Source: JAPLGD01 sp041302745 (GTDB lineage Bacteria; Bipolaricaulota; Bipolaricaulia; UBA7950; UBA9294). From it: a stretch of DNA of 9,577 bases. The notes under the pieces were generated by a model, which was not told the origin of the DNA, made no database searches, and saw only the letters and a list, made by a program, of their open reading frames with translations. The first letter of the stretch is position 1. Each line of letters starts with the position of its first letter. Below are positions 1-8,901 of the stretch, one piece after another. The stretch covers positions 1 through 9,577 of the forward strand of contig JBFYQP010000085.1 in the NCBI GenBank assembly GCA_041302745.1. Reading direction: 5' to 3'. The position numbers were made by a program, and so were the translations under genes.

Positions 1-59
1 CTCTACACACCCTCTCCCGCTACGATGCACAAGTCCGTACGACCGACGGAGGTGCTGGC

Positions 60-419
60 ATGCGGGATGAGAAGCAGCAGGAATCATGGGCCGTCTACCT
101 GGGAGACCCGACGCCGACCGGCGCCAAAGTGACCGGCAGGCTATCCATCACGGATGAGGCCCTCGTGTTCGACGCGGGAATCGCTCTTGCCGAGCATGCG
201 GGACTCCTCCTCGGGCTCGGCATCCCGGTCCACACCGTCGTGAACGACGCCGTGTCCATTCCGTTCGCCGATATCGCCGCGGTTCGGACCGAACGAGCAA
301 AGCTCATCCTGAGGAGCCTCGTCGTTCGCGTCGTCTCCGGGGAGGAGATCGTCTTCCAGTTCGGCGCCGCGTCGCCGACAGGCGCACTCGACGCCATCAC
401 GAGCCGCCTCGCTCGCTAG
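60..419 (+). CDS. Small PH/GRAM-like domain protein, function unknown
   Basis: This 119-residue protein has no signal peptide or clear membrane segment. Residues 24-39 (GRLSITDEALVFDAG) followed by 65-77 (SIPFADIAAVRTE) and 86-101 (SLVVRVVSGEEIVFQF) form alternating beta strands ending in a helix at about 104-118. This is the usual layout of small bacterial GRAM or PH-like domains, in which a 'G-x-L-x-hT-x-x-x-L-x-F' strand pair leads into an 'I-P-F-x-D-I' strand. The fold is inferred from pattern only and no ligand can be named. A GGAGG at 48-52 sits 7 bases before the ATG and supports the start. The gene converges on gpmA, and a hairpin repeat array begins just after its TAG stop. It may be the last gene of an operon that starts left of the window. 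Confidence 0.72.
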   Translation: MRDEKQQESWAVYLGDPTPTGAKVTGRLSITDEALVFDAGIALAEHAGLLLGLGIPVHTVVNDAVSIPFADIAAVRTERAKLILRSLVVRVVSGEEIVFQFGAASPTGALDAITSRLAR

Positions 420-422
420 ACG

Positions 423-550
423 GCCGTTCCCTAGCCGCCGCCCTCCATCTCACTCAGGCGGCGGCCGCTCCCTAGCCGCCGCCATCCACCTCACTCAGGC
501 GGCGGCCGCTCCCTAGCCGCCGCCATCCACCTCACTCAGGCGGCGGCCGC
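423..550. repeat. Three tandem 41-bp hairpin repeats between convergent genes
   Basis: The 41-bp unit occurs just over three times, with the landmark CTAG at 431, 472 and 513. Each unit contains GCCGCCGCC, a 14-base loop and GGCGGCGGC, a perfect 9-bp GC stem: arms 434-442/457-465, 475-483/498-506 and 516-524/539-547. Neighbouring units can also pair the other way, GGCGGCGGC with the next GCCGCCGCC over a 9-base loop, so alternative folds compete. Copies 2 and 3 are identical across the core. Copy 1 differs at two loop positions. The array fills the gap between the stop codon at 417-419 and the gpmA stop at 536-538, and its last arm codes for the C-terminal alanines of GpmA. A bidirectional transcription terminator is plausible, although no T-tract follows the stems. 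Confidence 0.9.
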
Positions 551-1291
551 AGTCTTCCCTTGCCGCGCCACGGCCTCGGCCGCCTTCTTCGCGGCTTCCG
601 GATCGCCGAGGTAGTCGTGCCGAATCGGGCGGAGCCGGTCGTCCAACTGGTAGACGAGCGGAATGCCCGTTGGGATATTGAGCGTCGTGATATCCTCGTC
701 GTTCACGCGGTCGAGGTACTTCACAAGCGCGCGAAGGCTGTTCCCGTGGGCCACGATGAGGACGCTCTTCCCCGCGGCCACCTTCGGCGCGACCGTCTCG
801 TGCCAGTACGGGAGGAAGCGTTCCACCGTATCCTTCAGACACTCGGTGAGCGGAAGCTCCGTCGGACGGAGGCTCGCATAGCGCGGGTCCCTTCCCGGAT
901 ACCTTGGGTCGTCCGCCTCGAGCGCCGGCGGGGGAATGTCGTAGCTGCGCCTCCAGACGTGAACCTGCTCCTCGCCGAACTTCTCGGCCGTTTCGGCCTT
1001 GTTCAGTCCCTGCAGCGCCCCGTAGTGGCGCTCGTTCAGCCGCCACGAGCCCTCGACGGGGATCCACATCTCGTCCATCTCGTCGAGGACGATCCACAGT
1101 GTGCGGATGGCGCGCTTCAGGAGAGAGGTGTACGCGACGTCGAACGCGAATCCCTCGGCCTTGAGGAGCTTCCCGGCGGCATGAGCCTCCTCGAGACCCC
1201 GCTCGGAGAGGTCGACGTCCGTCCACCCTGTGAACCGATTCTCCTTGTTCCACGTGCTCTCCCCGTGACGGAGCAATACGAGCTTCTTCAT
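536..1291 (-). CDS. gpmA: 2,3-bisphosphoglycerate-dependent phosphoglycerate mutase
   Basis: GpmA interconverts 3- and 2-phosphoglycerate in cytosolic glycolysis and gluconeogenesis through a phosphohistidine. The protein is 251 residues, the usual length for the family. Its signature RHGESTWN is at residues 8-15 with catalytic His9. Arg60 lies in LLKRAIRT, Glu87 in LNERHYGALQGLNKAET, and the second active-site His182 in AHGNSLRALVKYL. NIPTGIPLVY at 205-214 is also typical of the cofactor-dependent class. A reading frame extends upstream to 1396, but the ATG at 1291 is chosen because the homologous protein begins there and GAGGTG lies 9 bases upstream (1301-1306). The C-terminal Ala run and TGA stop lie inside the 41-bp repeat array. 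The gene diverges from the Ca2+ ATPase gene, with 179 bp between the two starts. Confidence 0.97.
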   Translation of the reverse strand: MKKLVLLRHGESTWNKENRFTGWTDVDLSERGLEEAHAAGKLLKAEGFAFDVAYTSLLKRAIRTLWIVLDEMDEMWIPVEGSWRLNERHYGALQGLNKAETAEKFGEEQVHVWRRSYDIPPPALEADDPRYPGRDPRYASLRPTELPLTECLKDTVERFLPYWHETVAPKVAAGKSVLIVAHGNSLRALVKYLDRVNDEDITTLNIPTGIPLVYQLDDRLRPIRHDYLGDPEAAKKAAEAVARQGKTAAAA

Positions 1292-1470
1292 CGTCGTTCT
1301 CACCTCTAGTCGGCCTTCCGAAGCCTCCCGGCTACTGTACGCGATCCCTGGCTCAACGCCACGTCGGCTGGCGAACCCACGCAGCGCGGGAGACAATGCT
1401 CGCAGCCGCGCTTTGTGCTCCTGGGTGGGGCGGGCGGCAGCCGGGGAGTGTCGACGAGAAGGAGTGGAGC
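1292..1470. promoter_or_regulatory. Divergent intergenic region between gpmA and the Ca2+ ATPase gene
   Basis: These 179 bp separate two oppositely oriented starts and must hold the promoters of both genes unless transcription enters from elsewhere. The two ribosome binding sites are clear: GAGGTG at 1301-1306 for gpmA and GAAGGAG at 1458-1464 for the ATPase gene. No good -35/-10 pair could be read on either strand. GACAAT around 1391 is a weak plus-strand -10 candidate with no -35 partner. No convincing operator palindrome was found. Confidence 0.4.
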
Positions 1471-4296
<2,826 letters not shown>

Positions 4297-4374
4297 GCCG
4301 GGAAGGGCATCCTCGATTTTCCGTGGGCCGCCTCCGGGTGAACCTCTCGGACATCGGCACGAAGGAGGAGGACG

Positions 4375-4905
4375 ATGACCGGGCTTCTCGTGATCGACAT
4401 GCAGGTCGGGCTGTTCGAGGGAGCGAAGCGCTTCGACGCGGACGGCGTCGTACGCCGCATCAACGACCTTGCGCGCGCCGTGCGCGCCAAGGGCGGCGTC
4501 GTTGTCTTCATCCAGCATGAGGACGAGGGCGACTTCGTCCACGATGCTCCGGGTTGGCAGCTTCTGCCCGCGCTCGACTCGCGCCCCGAGGATGTCTATA
4601 TCGGCAAGACCGCGTGCGACTCGTTCTACCGCTCGGAGCTCGACGAGGTCCTCCGCAAGCGGAAGATCGCGCGGCTCCTCGTCACCGGCTGCGCCACCGA
4701 CTTCTGCGTCGACACGACCATCCGCTCCGCGGCGAGCAAGGACTACGAGGTCGCCGTCGTCGCCGACGGCCACACGACCGCCGATCGCCCGCACCTCCCC
4801 GCGGAGAAGATCATCGAACACCACAACTGGATGTGGGCAAGGCTGATCCTCCCCGGCCGCCCCGTGACAGTGGCGAAGGCCGAAGAACTGCTTCGCGGAG
4901 TCTAG
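4375..4905 (+). CDS. Isochorismatase-family cysteine hydrolase
   Basis: This 176-residue cytosolic protein belongs to the cysteine hydrolase superfamily that includes nicotinamidase, isochorismatase and N-carbamoyl amidases. The catalytic triad can be read directly: Asp8 in LLVIDMQ, Lys78 in IGKTACDSF, and the nucleophile Cys111 in TGCATDFCVDTT, preceded by the Gly-Cys-Ala stretch typical of the cis-peptide loop. It lacks the His-rich metal motif (DxHxxxH) expected of a nicotinamidase between residues 40 and 75, so PncA is unlikely. The short QHEDEGDF stretch at 47-54 is closer to uncharacterised members. The substrate is unknown. The start is well supported by AAGGAGG at 4362-4368, 6 bases before the ATG. 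It lies downstream of the ATPase gene on the same strand, and nothing in the two proteins suggests a shared pathway. Confidence 0.93.
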   Translation: MTGLLVIDMQVGLFEGAKRFDADGVVRRINDLARAVRAKGGVVVFIQHEDEGDFVHDAPGWQLLPALDSRPEDVYIGKTACDSFYRSELDEVLRKRKIARLLVTGCATDFCVDTTIRSAASKDYEVAVVADGHTTADRPHLPAEKIIEHHNWMWARLILPGRPVTVAKAEELLRGV

Positions 4906-4996
4906 AGGGCCGAACGACCGCGCGCTACGGCGCCCCGCAGAGGAAAGGAAGGAATCACGGGCGCAGCGACCCATCCCCCTCCCCTCAAGCATCCGT

Positions 4997-5168
4997 CTAC
5001 GCTTCCGGCACGTACCTGTGCCAGGACATCGATCGCACGAGATCCGGCCCGCCGATCGACGCGTAGAGCCTCTTCGGAATGGGGTCGTAGCCTCCGATGT
5101 GCATGGTGACGGCCCCCATGGCCACCGGCCGGCGCACGGCTTCGGCCATGACCGCCTTGCCGAGGCCG
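4997..5168 (-). pseudogene. Duplicated 3' fragment of the downstream GNAT gene
   Basis: These 172 bp match 6215-6386 with 6 mismatches and no gaps (about 96.5% identity by direct comparison). They cover the last 56 codons of the acetyltransferase plus its TAG stop. The fragment begins at the Gly of the GLG in the acetyl-CoA motif, so it lacks the domain body and cannot be an active enzyme. The frame stays open and the C-terminal WHRYVPEA is unchanged. Three differences are silent and three change residues relative to the intact gene (Leu-Ala to Pro-Val, and Val to Ile). The left edge coincides with the stop codon. The right edge ends in sequence unrelated to the intact gene. No start codon or ribosome binding site belongs to it. 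It reads antisense just upstream of the nitroreductase gene. Confidence 0.92.
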
Positions 5169-5276
5169 ATCCGCGTGACCCTTCCGCTCATGCGCCGCGG
5201 GTTCATCGCGTTCGACGTTCCGGCACTCGAACCGTATCCTGGATTCGCGCGGCTGTTTGAAGGGAGGAGACGAGGC

Positions 5277-5930
5277 ATGAACCTGTGGGAGGCTCTCGAG
5301 GCACGGGCGACGGTGCGCACGTTCGATGCGCGGCCGGTTGCGGTCGGCGTCGTCACGAAGGCGATCCGGGCGGCGCTGCACGCTCCGGCGTACAACCACC
5401 TCTGGGAGTGGGGCTTCATCCAGATTCACAATCGCGCGTTGCGAACGAGCCTCGCGGACTCGGTTGGCTTGGAGGATGTCGCGGATCCGGACACCTTGGC
5501 CGCAAAGTTCGCGTCGCTGCCGCCGGCGGCTCGTCAGATCTACTTGCGCGCACTTCCAGTGCAACGAACGATGGTCCTCACCGCGCCGGGGCTCCTGGTG
5601 CCCGTGTACCGACCGAAGCGGGGAGAACGGGCGCCGCAGGGTCCGGCGGATCTGAACGCCCACGCGGCAATCTGGATCGCGCTTGGCTACCTTCTCCTGT
5701 CACTCGCCGAGGATGGGGTCTACGGTTGCACGATCATCCCCGGTCGGTCGAGCGAGGCGCGGCAGCTCCTCGGGGTCCCCGAGGATTGGGAGATCGCGAC
5801 CCTCCTCCCGTTCGGATACCCGCGCGGCCGCGTCGTACGGAACGAACACCCATCGGAGGTGGATGCTTTCCTGCACGTCGACAGGTTCGGCGGGTTTCAC
5901 CTGCCGACCACGCCGGAACCGATGGGATAG
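5277..5930 (+). CDS. Nitroreductase-family (FMN-dependent) protein
   Basis: This 217-residue protein is of usual length for the nitroreductase/FMN reductase family, which uses NAD(P)H and FMN to reduce nitro compounds, quinones or flavins. The N-terminal EARATVRTF (8-16) matches the family's R-R-S-x-R-x-F phosphate-binding start. Residues 36-46 (HAPAYNHLWEW) occupy the 'SPSxxNxQPW' position in a diverged form. ALGYLLLSLAEDGVYGC (135-151) matches the helix before the second FMN contact, and LLGVPEDWEIATLLPFGYP (164-182) is the typical C-terminal strand. The physiological substrate is unknown. The ATG at 5277 is chosen over upstream in-frame ATGs because AGGGAGG ends 9 bases before it and the family motif then starts near residue 8. 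A weak -10-like TATCCT lies at 5235-5240 without a good -35. The gene is bracketed by the two 172-bp repeats. Confidence 0.88.
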   Translation: MNLWEALEARATVRTFDARPVAVGVVTKAIRAALHAPAYNHLWEWGFIQIHNRALRTSLADSVGLEDVADPDTLAAKFASLPPAARQIYLRALPVQRTMVLTAPGLLVPVYRPKRGERAPQGPADLNAHAAIWIALGYLLLSLAEDGVYGCTIIPGRSSEARQLLGVPEDWEIATLLPFGYPRGRVVRNEHPSEVDAFLHVDRFGGFHLPTTPEPMG

Positions 5931-6110
5931 CCGCAGCCTCAAGTCCGGGCCACGTAGCCGCTCGCCTACGCTGCAGCATTGCCGACCACGTCCTGGCGAT
6001 TGCCGAGGCCTATGGGCTCCGTCGGTGCGACCCCGTCGCTCCGACGGTGATGCGGGCGGCGCAGACGAGTTCGGCAAGCGCCGCTTCGAATGCGAGGCCC
6101 GCCATTCTCA

Positions 6111-6186
6111 CTGCGAGGACGGAGAGCAGATCTCCGTCCTCGCAGGAGCACGAATCCTGCCGCGCTGCGGAGGACGCCTCCGCAGC
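6111..6186. terminator. Paired strong hairpins between convergent genes
   Basis: The first hairpin is a perfect 15-bp stem, 6111-6125 with 6131-6145, around a 5-base loop. The second is a perfect 10-bp stem, 6164-6173 with 6177-6186, around a 3-base loop. A third, competing 6-bp stem (6142-6147 with 6155-6160) shares an arm with the first. They lie between the nitroreductase stop at 5930 and the GNAT stop at 6215, so they probably end transcription from both sides. No U-tract follows on either strand, so they are not classical intrinsic terminators. They may instead stabilise 3' ends or act with Rho. The rest of the 284-bp gap (5931-6110) holds no gene that I can see. Confidence 0.65.
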
Positions 6187-6214
6187 CCCATTGCCTACTT
6201 CCTCCAGGACATCG

Positions 6215-6386
6215 CTACGCTTCCGGCACGTACCTGTGCCAGGACATCGACCGCACGAGATCCGGCCCGCCGACCGACGCGTAGAGCCTCTTCGGAATGG
6301 GGTCGTAGCCTCCGATGTGCATGGTGACGGCGCCCATGGCCGCCAGCCGGCGCACAGCTTCGGCCATGACCGCCTTGCCGAGGCCG
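6215..6386. repeat. Intact-gene copy of the 172-bp direct repeat
   Basis: This segment, the 3' end of the acetyltransferase gene, is the likely parent of the fragment at 4997-5168. The two lie in the same orientation, 1218 bp apart. Together they flank the nitroreductase gene and the paired hairpins. Homologous recombination between them would delete that cassette and restore a single acetyltransferase 3' end. Confidence 0.92.
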
Positions 6387-7141
6387 CGATTCTGGTATTC
6401 GGGCGCCGTGCCCACGGGGGCGAAGTACCCGGAGCGGGTGGCGTCGTCGTACCACATCGTGCAGAAGGCCGCGACGTCACCATTCGGGGCGATGGCGACG
6501 ATGTCGAGGGCGCGCCGGTAGAGGGGCGCGCGCTCTATGTTCAGATACCAGTCCCATCCCTCATAGGCCTCGTCCGGGTCGTCGGGGTGGAACGACCGCC
6601 ACGATGCCCAGCTGCGGGCCGGCAGCTCTTCCGGACCCCCGAGCGACCGCACAATGTAGCCGTCAGGAACCGGGCCTTCGGGAAGCCGCCCGGTCAGGTC
6701 GAGGCGTCGCTGATCCTCGCAGTGCTCGAGGCGCTTGTAGCCCCGCGCCGCAAGGACGTCCTCCCGCAGCGTGTCCCCCTCACGGGCGGCGACGACGAGG
6801 GAGGGCCCGCCCGTACACGGGACCGCCAAGTGTTTCTCGGCGACGGCCACCATCTCGTCTTCCAGCGACGCCGTCCGCGCCTCCGGATGGACGTTCAGGA
6901 AGGCGTCGCCGCCGCCTTCCGTCGTCAGGAACGCGGCGATCTCGCCGTCTCGAGTCTCCCAGAGGAAGAGGTTGTCGAGACTCTGCCCGCAATTCGCCAC
7001 CGTGTGCCACCGCCAGTAGTCGAAGCGTCCAACGTGCCACGAATGCTCTCGCCGATCGTTCGCGAGGTAGACTTCGCGAAGGAACTCGCGGATTCTCCAG
7101 ATGTCGCTGTCGTCTCGGTACGTACGCATGTCGAGGTTCAT
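6215..7141 (-). CDS. GNAT-family N-acetyltransferase, probably two GNAT modules
   Basis: The 308-residue protein is about twice the size of a single GNAT domain. The C-terminal module is clear: residues 213-225 (IVAIAPNGDVAAF), then YFAPVGTAPEYQNRGLGKAVM with the acetyl-CoA pyrophosphate motif Q250-N-R-G-L-G255, and the final ASVGGPDLVRSMSW stretch. The N-terminal half resembles a degenerate GNAT module: EIAAFLTTEGGGDAFLNVHPEAR at about 67-89, without a good Q/R-x-x-G-x-G. The substrate is not known; small molecules, antibiotics or peptides are all possible. An in-frame ATG exists at 7192, but the ATG at 7141 is preferred because AAAGGA (plus-strand 7150-7155) lies 8 bases upstream. The gene reads alone toward convergent hairpins. 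Its last 56 codons are duplicated at 4997-5168. Confidence 0.88.
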   Translation of the reverse strand: MNLDMRTYRDDSDIWRIREFLREVYLANDRREHSWHVGRFDYWRWHTVANCGQSLDNLFLWETRDGEIAAFLTTEGGGDAFLNVHPEARTASLEDEMVAVAEKHLAVPCTGGPSLVVAAREGDTLREDVLAARGYKRLEHCEDQRRLDLTGRLPEGPVPDGYIVRSLGGPEELPARSWASWRSFHPDDPDEAYEGWDWYLNIERAPLYRRALDIVAIAPNGDVAAFCTMWYDDATRSGYFAPVGTAPEYQNRGLGKAVMAEAVRRLAAMGAVTMHIGGYDPIPKRLYASVGGPDLVRSMSWHRYVPEA

Positions 7142-7506
7142 CCACTCAGTCCTTTCATGCTTTCTCGTGCAAGCCATCGGTCCGCGCCGCATTGACCGCG
7201 GGTGCGGACCAAAGACGCTCTTCGTACTAGGACGGGAAGAGGGACCGCGCCAACAGGCACGTTCGATGAAACCAGGAAACCAAAGAGATGCCCAGACGCA
7301 GCTGGTCGCGGCCTTCCGGTCCGTCCTACAACCCGGTCCGTACGAGCGCGTAGGTAGCTACACCTGGGTTCCTCTCCTTGTCCTGCCAGTTCGAAAGCAG
7401 GGACCTCACCGAGAAGTGCGCCGCGGCAGCCGCCGGCGCCGTGAGATGGAAGGCAGTATGGAGGATCACCGCGCGGCGTTCAAGGCCGCACGTCGTAAGG
7501 ACTCGC
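7142..7506. other. Non-coding stretch upstream of the GNAT gene
   Basis: No reading frame here has a family motif, a good ribosome binding site or believable coding character. It must hold the GNAT promoter, reading leftward, but I found no clear -35/-10 pair. An imperfect hairpin with a TTCGAA loop lies near 7380-7400 and superficially recalls a tRNA T-arm. The rest of a tRNA cloverleaf is absent. The right end (about 7505) passes into the repeat array. Confidence 0.5.
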
Positions 7507-7790
7507 TACGGCTCGGCACACAGTCCACTTGCCGCTCGGCACACGGCACACCGTGCACTTGCCGCCCGCACTACGTCCACTAGCGGCCCGCACTGCACCC
7601 TCCGCACTCCGTCCACTAGCGGCCCGCACTGCGTCCATTTGCGGCTCCGTGCGCGTTTGTGCCCCGCACCCCGTCCACTTGCGGCTCCGTCCGCTAGCGG
7701 CTCCGTCCATTTGTGCCTCCGTGCGCGCTTGGCGCCTTTGCCGCCCGGCACACGGCACACCGTCCATTTGCCGCTACGTCCGTTTTGCCG
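7507..7790. repeat. Mosaic array of about twelve degenerate 16-bp modules
   Basis: The core module is approximately GTCCAYTTGCGGCTCC on the plus strand. Copies start at 7523, 7553, 7575, 7611, 7633, 7649, 7673, 7689, 7705, 7721, 7762 and 7778. Five modules abut the next directly (16-bp spacing). The others are separated by inserts of 6, 8, 14, 20 and 25 bases. The 15-mer GGCACACGGCACACC occurs twice exactly, at 7538-7552 and 7747-7761, each time directly before a module. The last module overlaps the final codons and TAG stop of arsM. Copies are too diverged and spacers too short and irregular for CRISPR. Both strands have open frames through it only because of composition. It may be a slippage-born minisatellite or the 3' untranslated region of arsM. 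Confidence 0.85.
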
Positions 7791-8589
7791 CCTTCACGGT
7801 AATGCTCGCGACGCAGGCGGCGATGTCGACGGCCGTCTCCGGAGTCAGGCCGAGGTCGACGGGGTCGACTTCCTGTCCATCTACGACGAAGGCTGCCTCG
7901 GCGCTCGTCTCCTTCACGATCTCGACGTCGCGAAAGCCGGCGGCACCGATGGCGGCGAGGTAATCGTCCTTCAGGCTCGCGCCGGCGACGCAGCCGACGT
8001 AGGCCTCGATCGACTCGCGCACGGCGCGCGGAAGCTCTCTCAGAAGAACGATGTCGGACAGGAACATCCGCCCGCCCGGCTTGAGAGCGCGGTAGGCTTC
8101 CAGGAAGACCTGCGGCTTGTCGGGCGACAGGTTGACGACGCAGTTCGAGATGATCACGTCGACTGACGCATCGGCGACGGGCAGGTGCTCGATCTCACCG
8201 AGGCGGAACTCGACGTTCGCGACCTTCTCCTTGCGCGCGTTCTCCCTTGCCCGGTCGATCATGTCGGGTGTCATGTCGACGCCGATCGCACGCCCCGTCG
8301 GACCTACCTTCTCCGCCGCGAGGAAACAGTCGATGCCGGCGCCGGACCCGAGGTCGAGAACGACCTCACCCTCTCGAAGCGACGCCATCGCGGTCGGATT
8401 CCCGCAGCCGAGGCCGAGGTCCGCGCCCTCCGGGACCGAACGAAGCTCGCCCTTGCTGTAGCCGATTCTCTCACTCCCCGATTCGTGCCCTCCGCAACAG
8501 CCGCGAGACGACGAACAGCCGCAGCTCCCACTCTGCGCTCGCTCGCCATACCGTGTCCGAACCGCCTTCCGCATGCCGTCGTCGTTCAT
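7774..8589 (-). CDS. arsM: Arsenite S-adenosylmethionine methyltransferase
   Basis: ArsM methylates As(III) with S-adenosylmethionine, giving methylated and volatile arsenic species in the cytosol. The 271-residue protein shows the SAM motif I VLDLGSGAGIDCF at 77-89 and the acidic GVDM at 103-106. Cys62 in LGCGNP, Cys150 in ISNCVVNLSPDK and Cys200 in YVGCVAGA correspond to the three conserved As(III)-binding cysteines of the family. The N-terminus carries extra cysteines (Cys23, Cys25, Cys31, Cys32) in a Ser/Gly-rich stretch, which is also seen in some bacterial ArsM proteins. The start at 8589 is supported by GAAGGAG about 7 bases upstream and by the ATGA overlap with the preceding gene. Translational coupling is likely. 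The final codons, Lys-Arg-Thr-stop, lie within the repeat array. A related methyltransferase for another metalloid is the main alternative. Confidence 0.93.
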   Translation of the reverse strand: MNDDGMRKAVRTRYGERAQSGSCGCSSSRGCCGGHESGSERIGYSKGELRSVPEGADLGLGCGNPTAMASLREGEVVLDLGSGAGIDCFLAAEKVGPTGRAIGVDMTPDMIDRARENARKEKVANVEFRLGEIEHLPVADASVDVIISNCVVNLSPDKPQVFLEAYRALKPGGRMFLSDIVLLRELPRAVRESIEAYVGCVAGASLKDDYLAAIGAAGFRDVEIVKETSAEAAFVVDGQEVDPVDLGLTPETAVDIAACVASITVKAAKRT

Positions 8590-8855
8590 TCGCGCTCTCC
8601 TTCGCCGGTTGCCGCGTCGAGAATCCTTTTCACGACGGCCCCCAGGTCGTCCGCTCGAGTCAGCACGAGGCAGCAGACCCGGCCGCCTTTCTCAAGTGCC
8701 GAGAGAGCCAGCTTGTCGCCGCCTCGCAGCCCCATGCGCTCTCGGACGTCCTTCGGAAGCACCATCTGTCCCCGGTCGTCGATTCGGACGAGCGCCTGCA
8801 CGTGGCAGCACTCGCCGCAGGCGTCGACAGCTTCGTTTGCTCGTCGCTTCGGCAT
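8586..8855 (-). CDS. AbrB/SpoVT-fold small protein, HgcAB-associated (HgcC-like) type
   Basis: This 89-residue protein has a swapped-hairpin AbrB DNA-binding core at about 21-52 (ALVRIDDRGQMVLPKDVRER then MGLRGGDKLALSAL). DxRGQMVLPKxVRExxG is the typical signature. It is unusual in having CxxCC at Cys13/16/17 and a Cys61-Cys62 pair. That cysteine pattern together with the AbrB core resembles, from memory, the family annotated as HgcAB-associated protein (HgcC), found beside mercury-methylation genes and also beside ArsM-like methyltransferases. hgcA and hgcB are not in this window. AGGAGA (plus-strand 8862-8867) lies 6 bases before the ATG. Its TGA overlaps the arsM ATG. I infer a cysteine-based metal or metalloid sensor that regulates its own operon, but no experiment is visible in sequence. 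It could also act as a protein partner rather than a repressor. Confidence 0.85.
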   Translation of the reverse strand: MPKRRANEAVDACGECCHVQALVRIDDRGQMVLPKDVRERMGLRGGDKLALSALEKGGRVCCLVLTRADDLGAVVKRILDAATGEGERE

Positions 8856-8870
8856 GGCGTGTCTCCTGTC

Positions 8871-8898
8871 GATTCTGAATCATCAGATCCATCAGATT
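8871..8898. promoter_or_regulatory. Possible operator in the AbrB-arsM leader
   Basis: An AT-rich patch in otherwise GC-rich DNA holds a perfect 11-bp palindrome, GATTCTGAATC (8871-8881), next to two tandem 9-mers, CATCAGATC (8881-8889) and CATCAGATT (8890-8898). It lies between the predicted -10 and the ribosome binding site of the AbrB-like gene, covering the expected transcription start. A repressor bound here would block the promoter. Binding by the operon's own AbrB-fold protein is inference. Confidence 0.45.
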
Positions 8899-8901
8899 CG
8901 G

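Noticed and set aside
4997..5419. A 140-codon minus-strand frame including the GNAT fragment, read as a real gene
   Set aside because: The upstream part is antisense to the nitroreductase gene, has no ribosome binding site, and only the last 56 codons resemble a protein family.
5285..7195. A 636-codon plus-strand frame crossing the nitroreductase, the hairpins and the antisense of the GNAT gene
   Set aside because: It starts inside the nitroreductase gene in another frame, has no domain signature, and covers two supported genes in opposite orientations.
7380..7400. Possible tRNA T-arm (TTCGAA within a CCTGC/GCAGG stem)
   Set aside because: The loop is 10 bases instead of 7, and no acceptor, D or anticodon stems fit around it.
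7480..7767. Minus-strand repeat-protein frames (recurring Gly-Lys-Trp-Thr and Ala-Ala-Ser-Gly-Arg)
   Set aside because: Module spacings of 16, 22, 24, 30, 36 and 41 are mostly not multiples of three, so no single frame preserves the repeat. This argues against a repeat protein.
7507..7790. CRISPR array
   Set aside because: Modules are only 16 bp and degenerate, spacers are 0-25 bases and repetitive, and there are no cas genes.
7378..8166. A 262-codon plus-strand frame over the repeat array and into arsM
   Set aside because: Its sequence is translated repeats plus arsM antisense. There is no ribosome binding site or motif.
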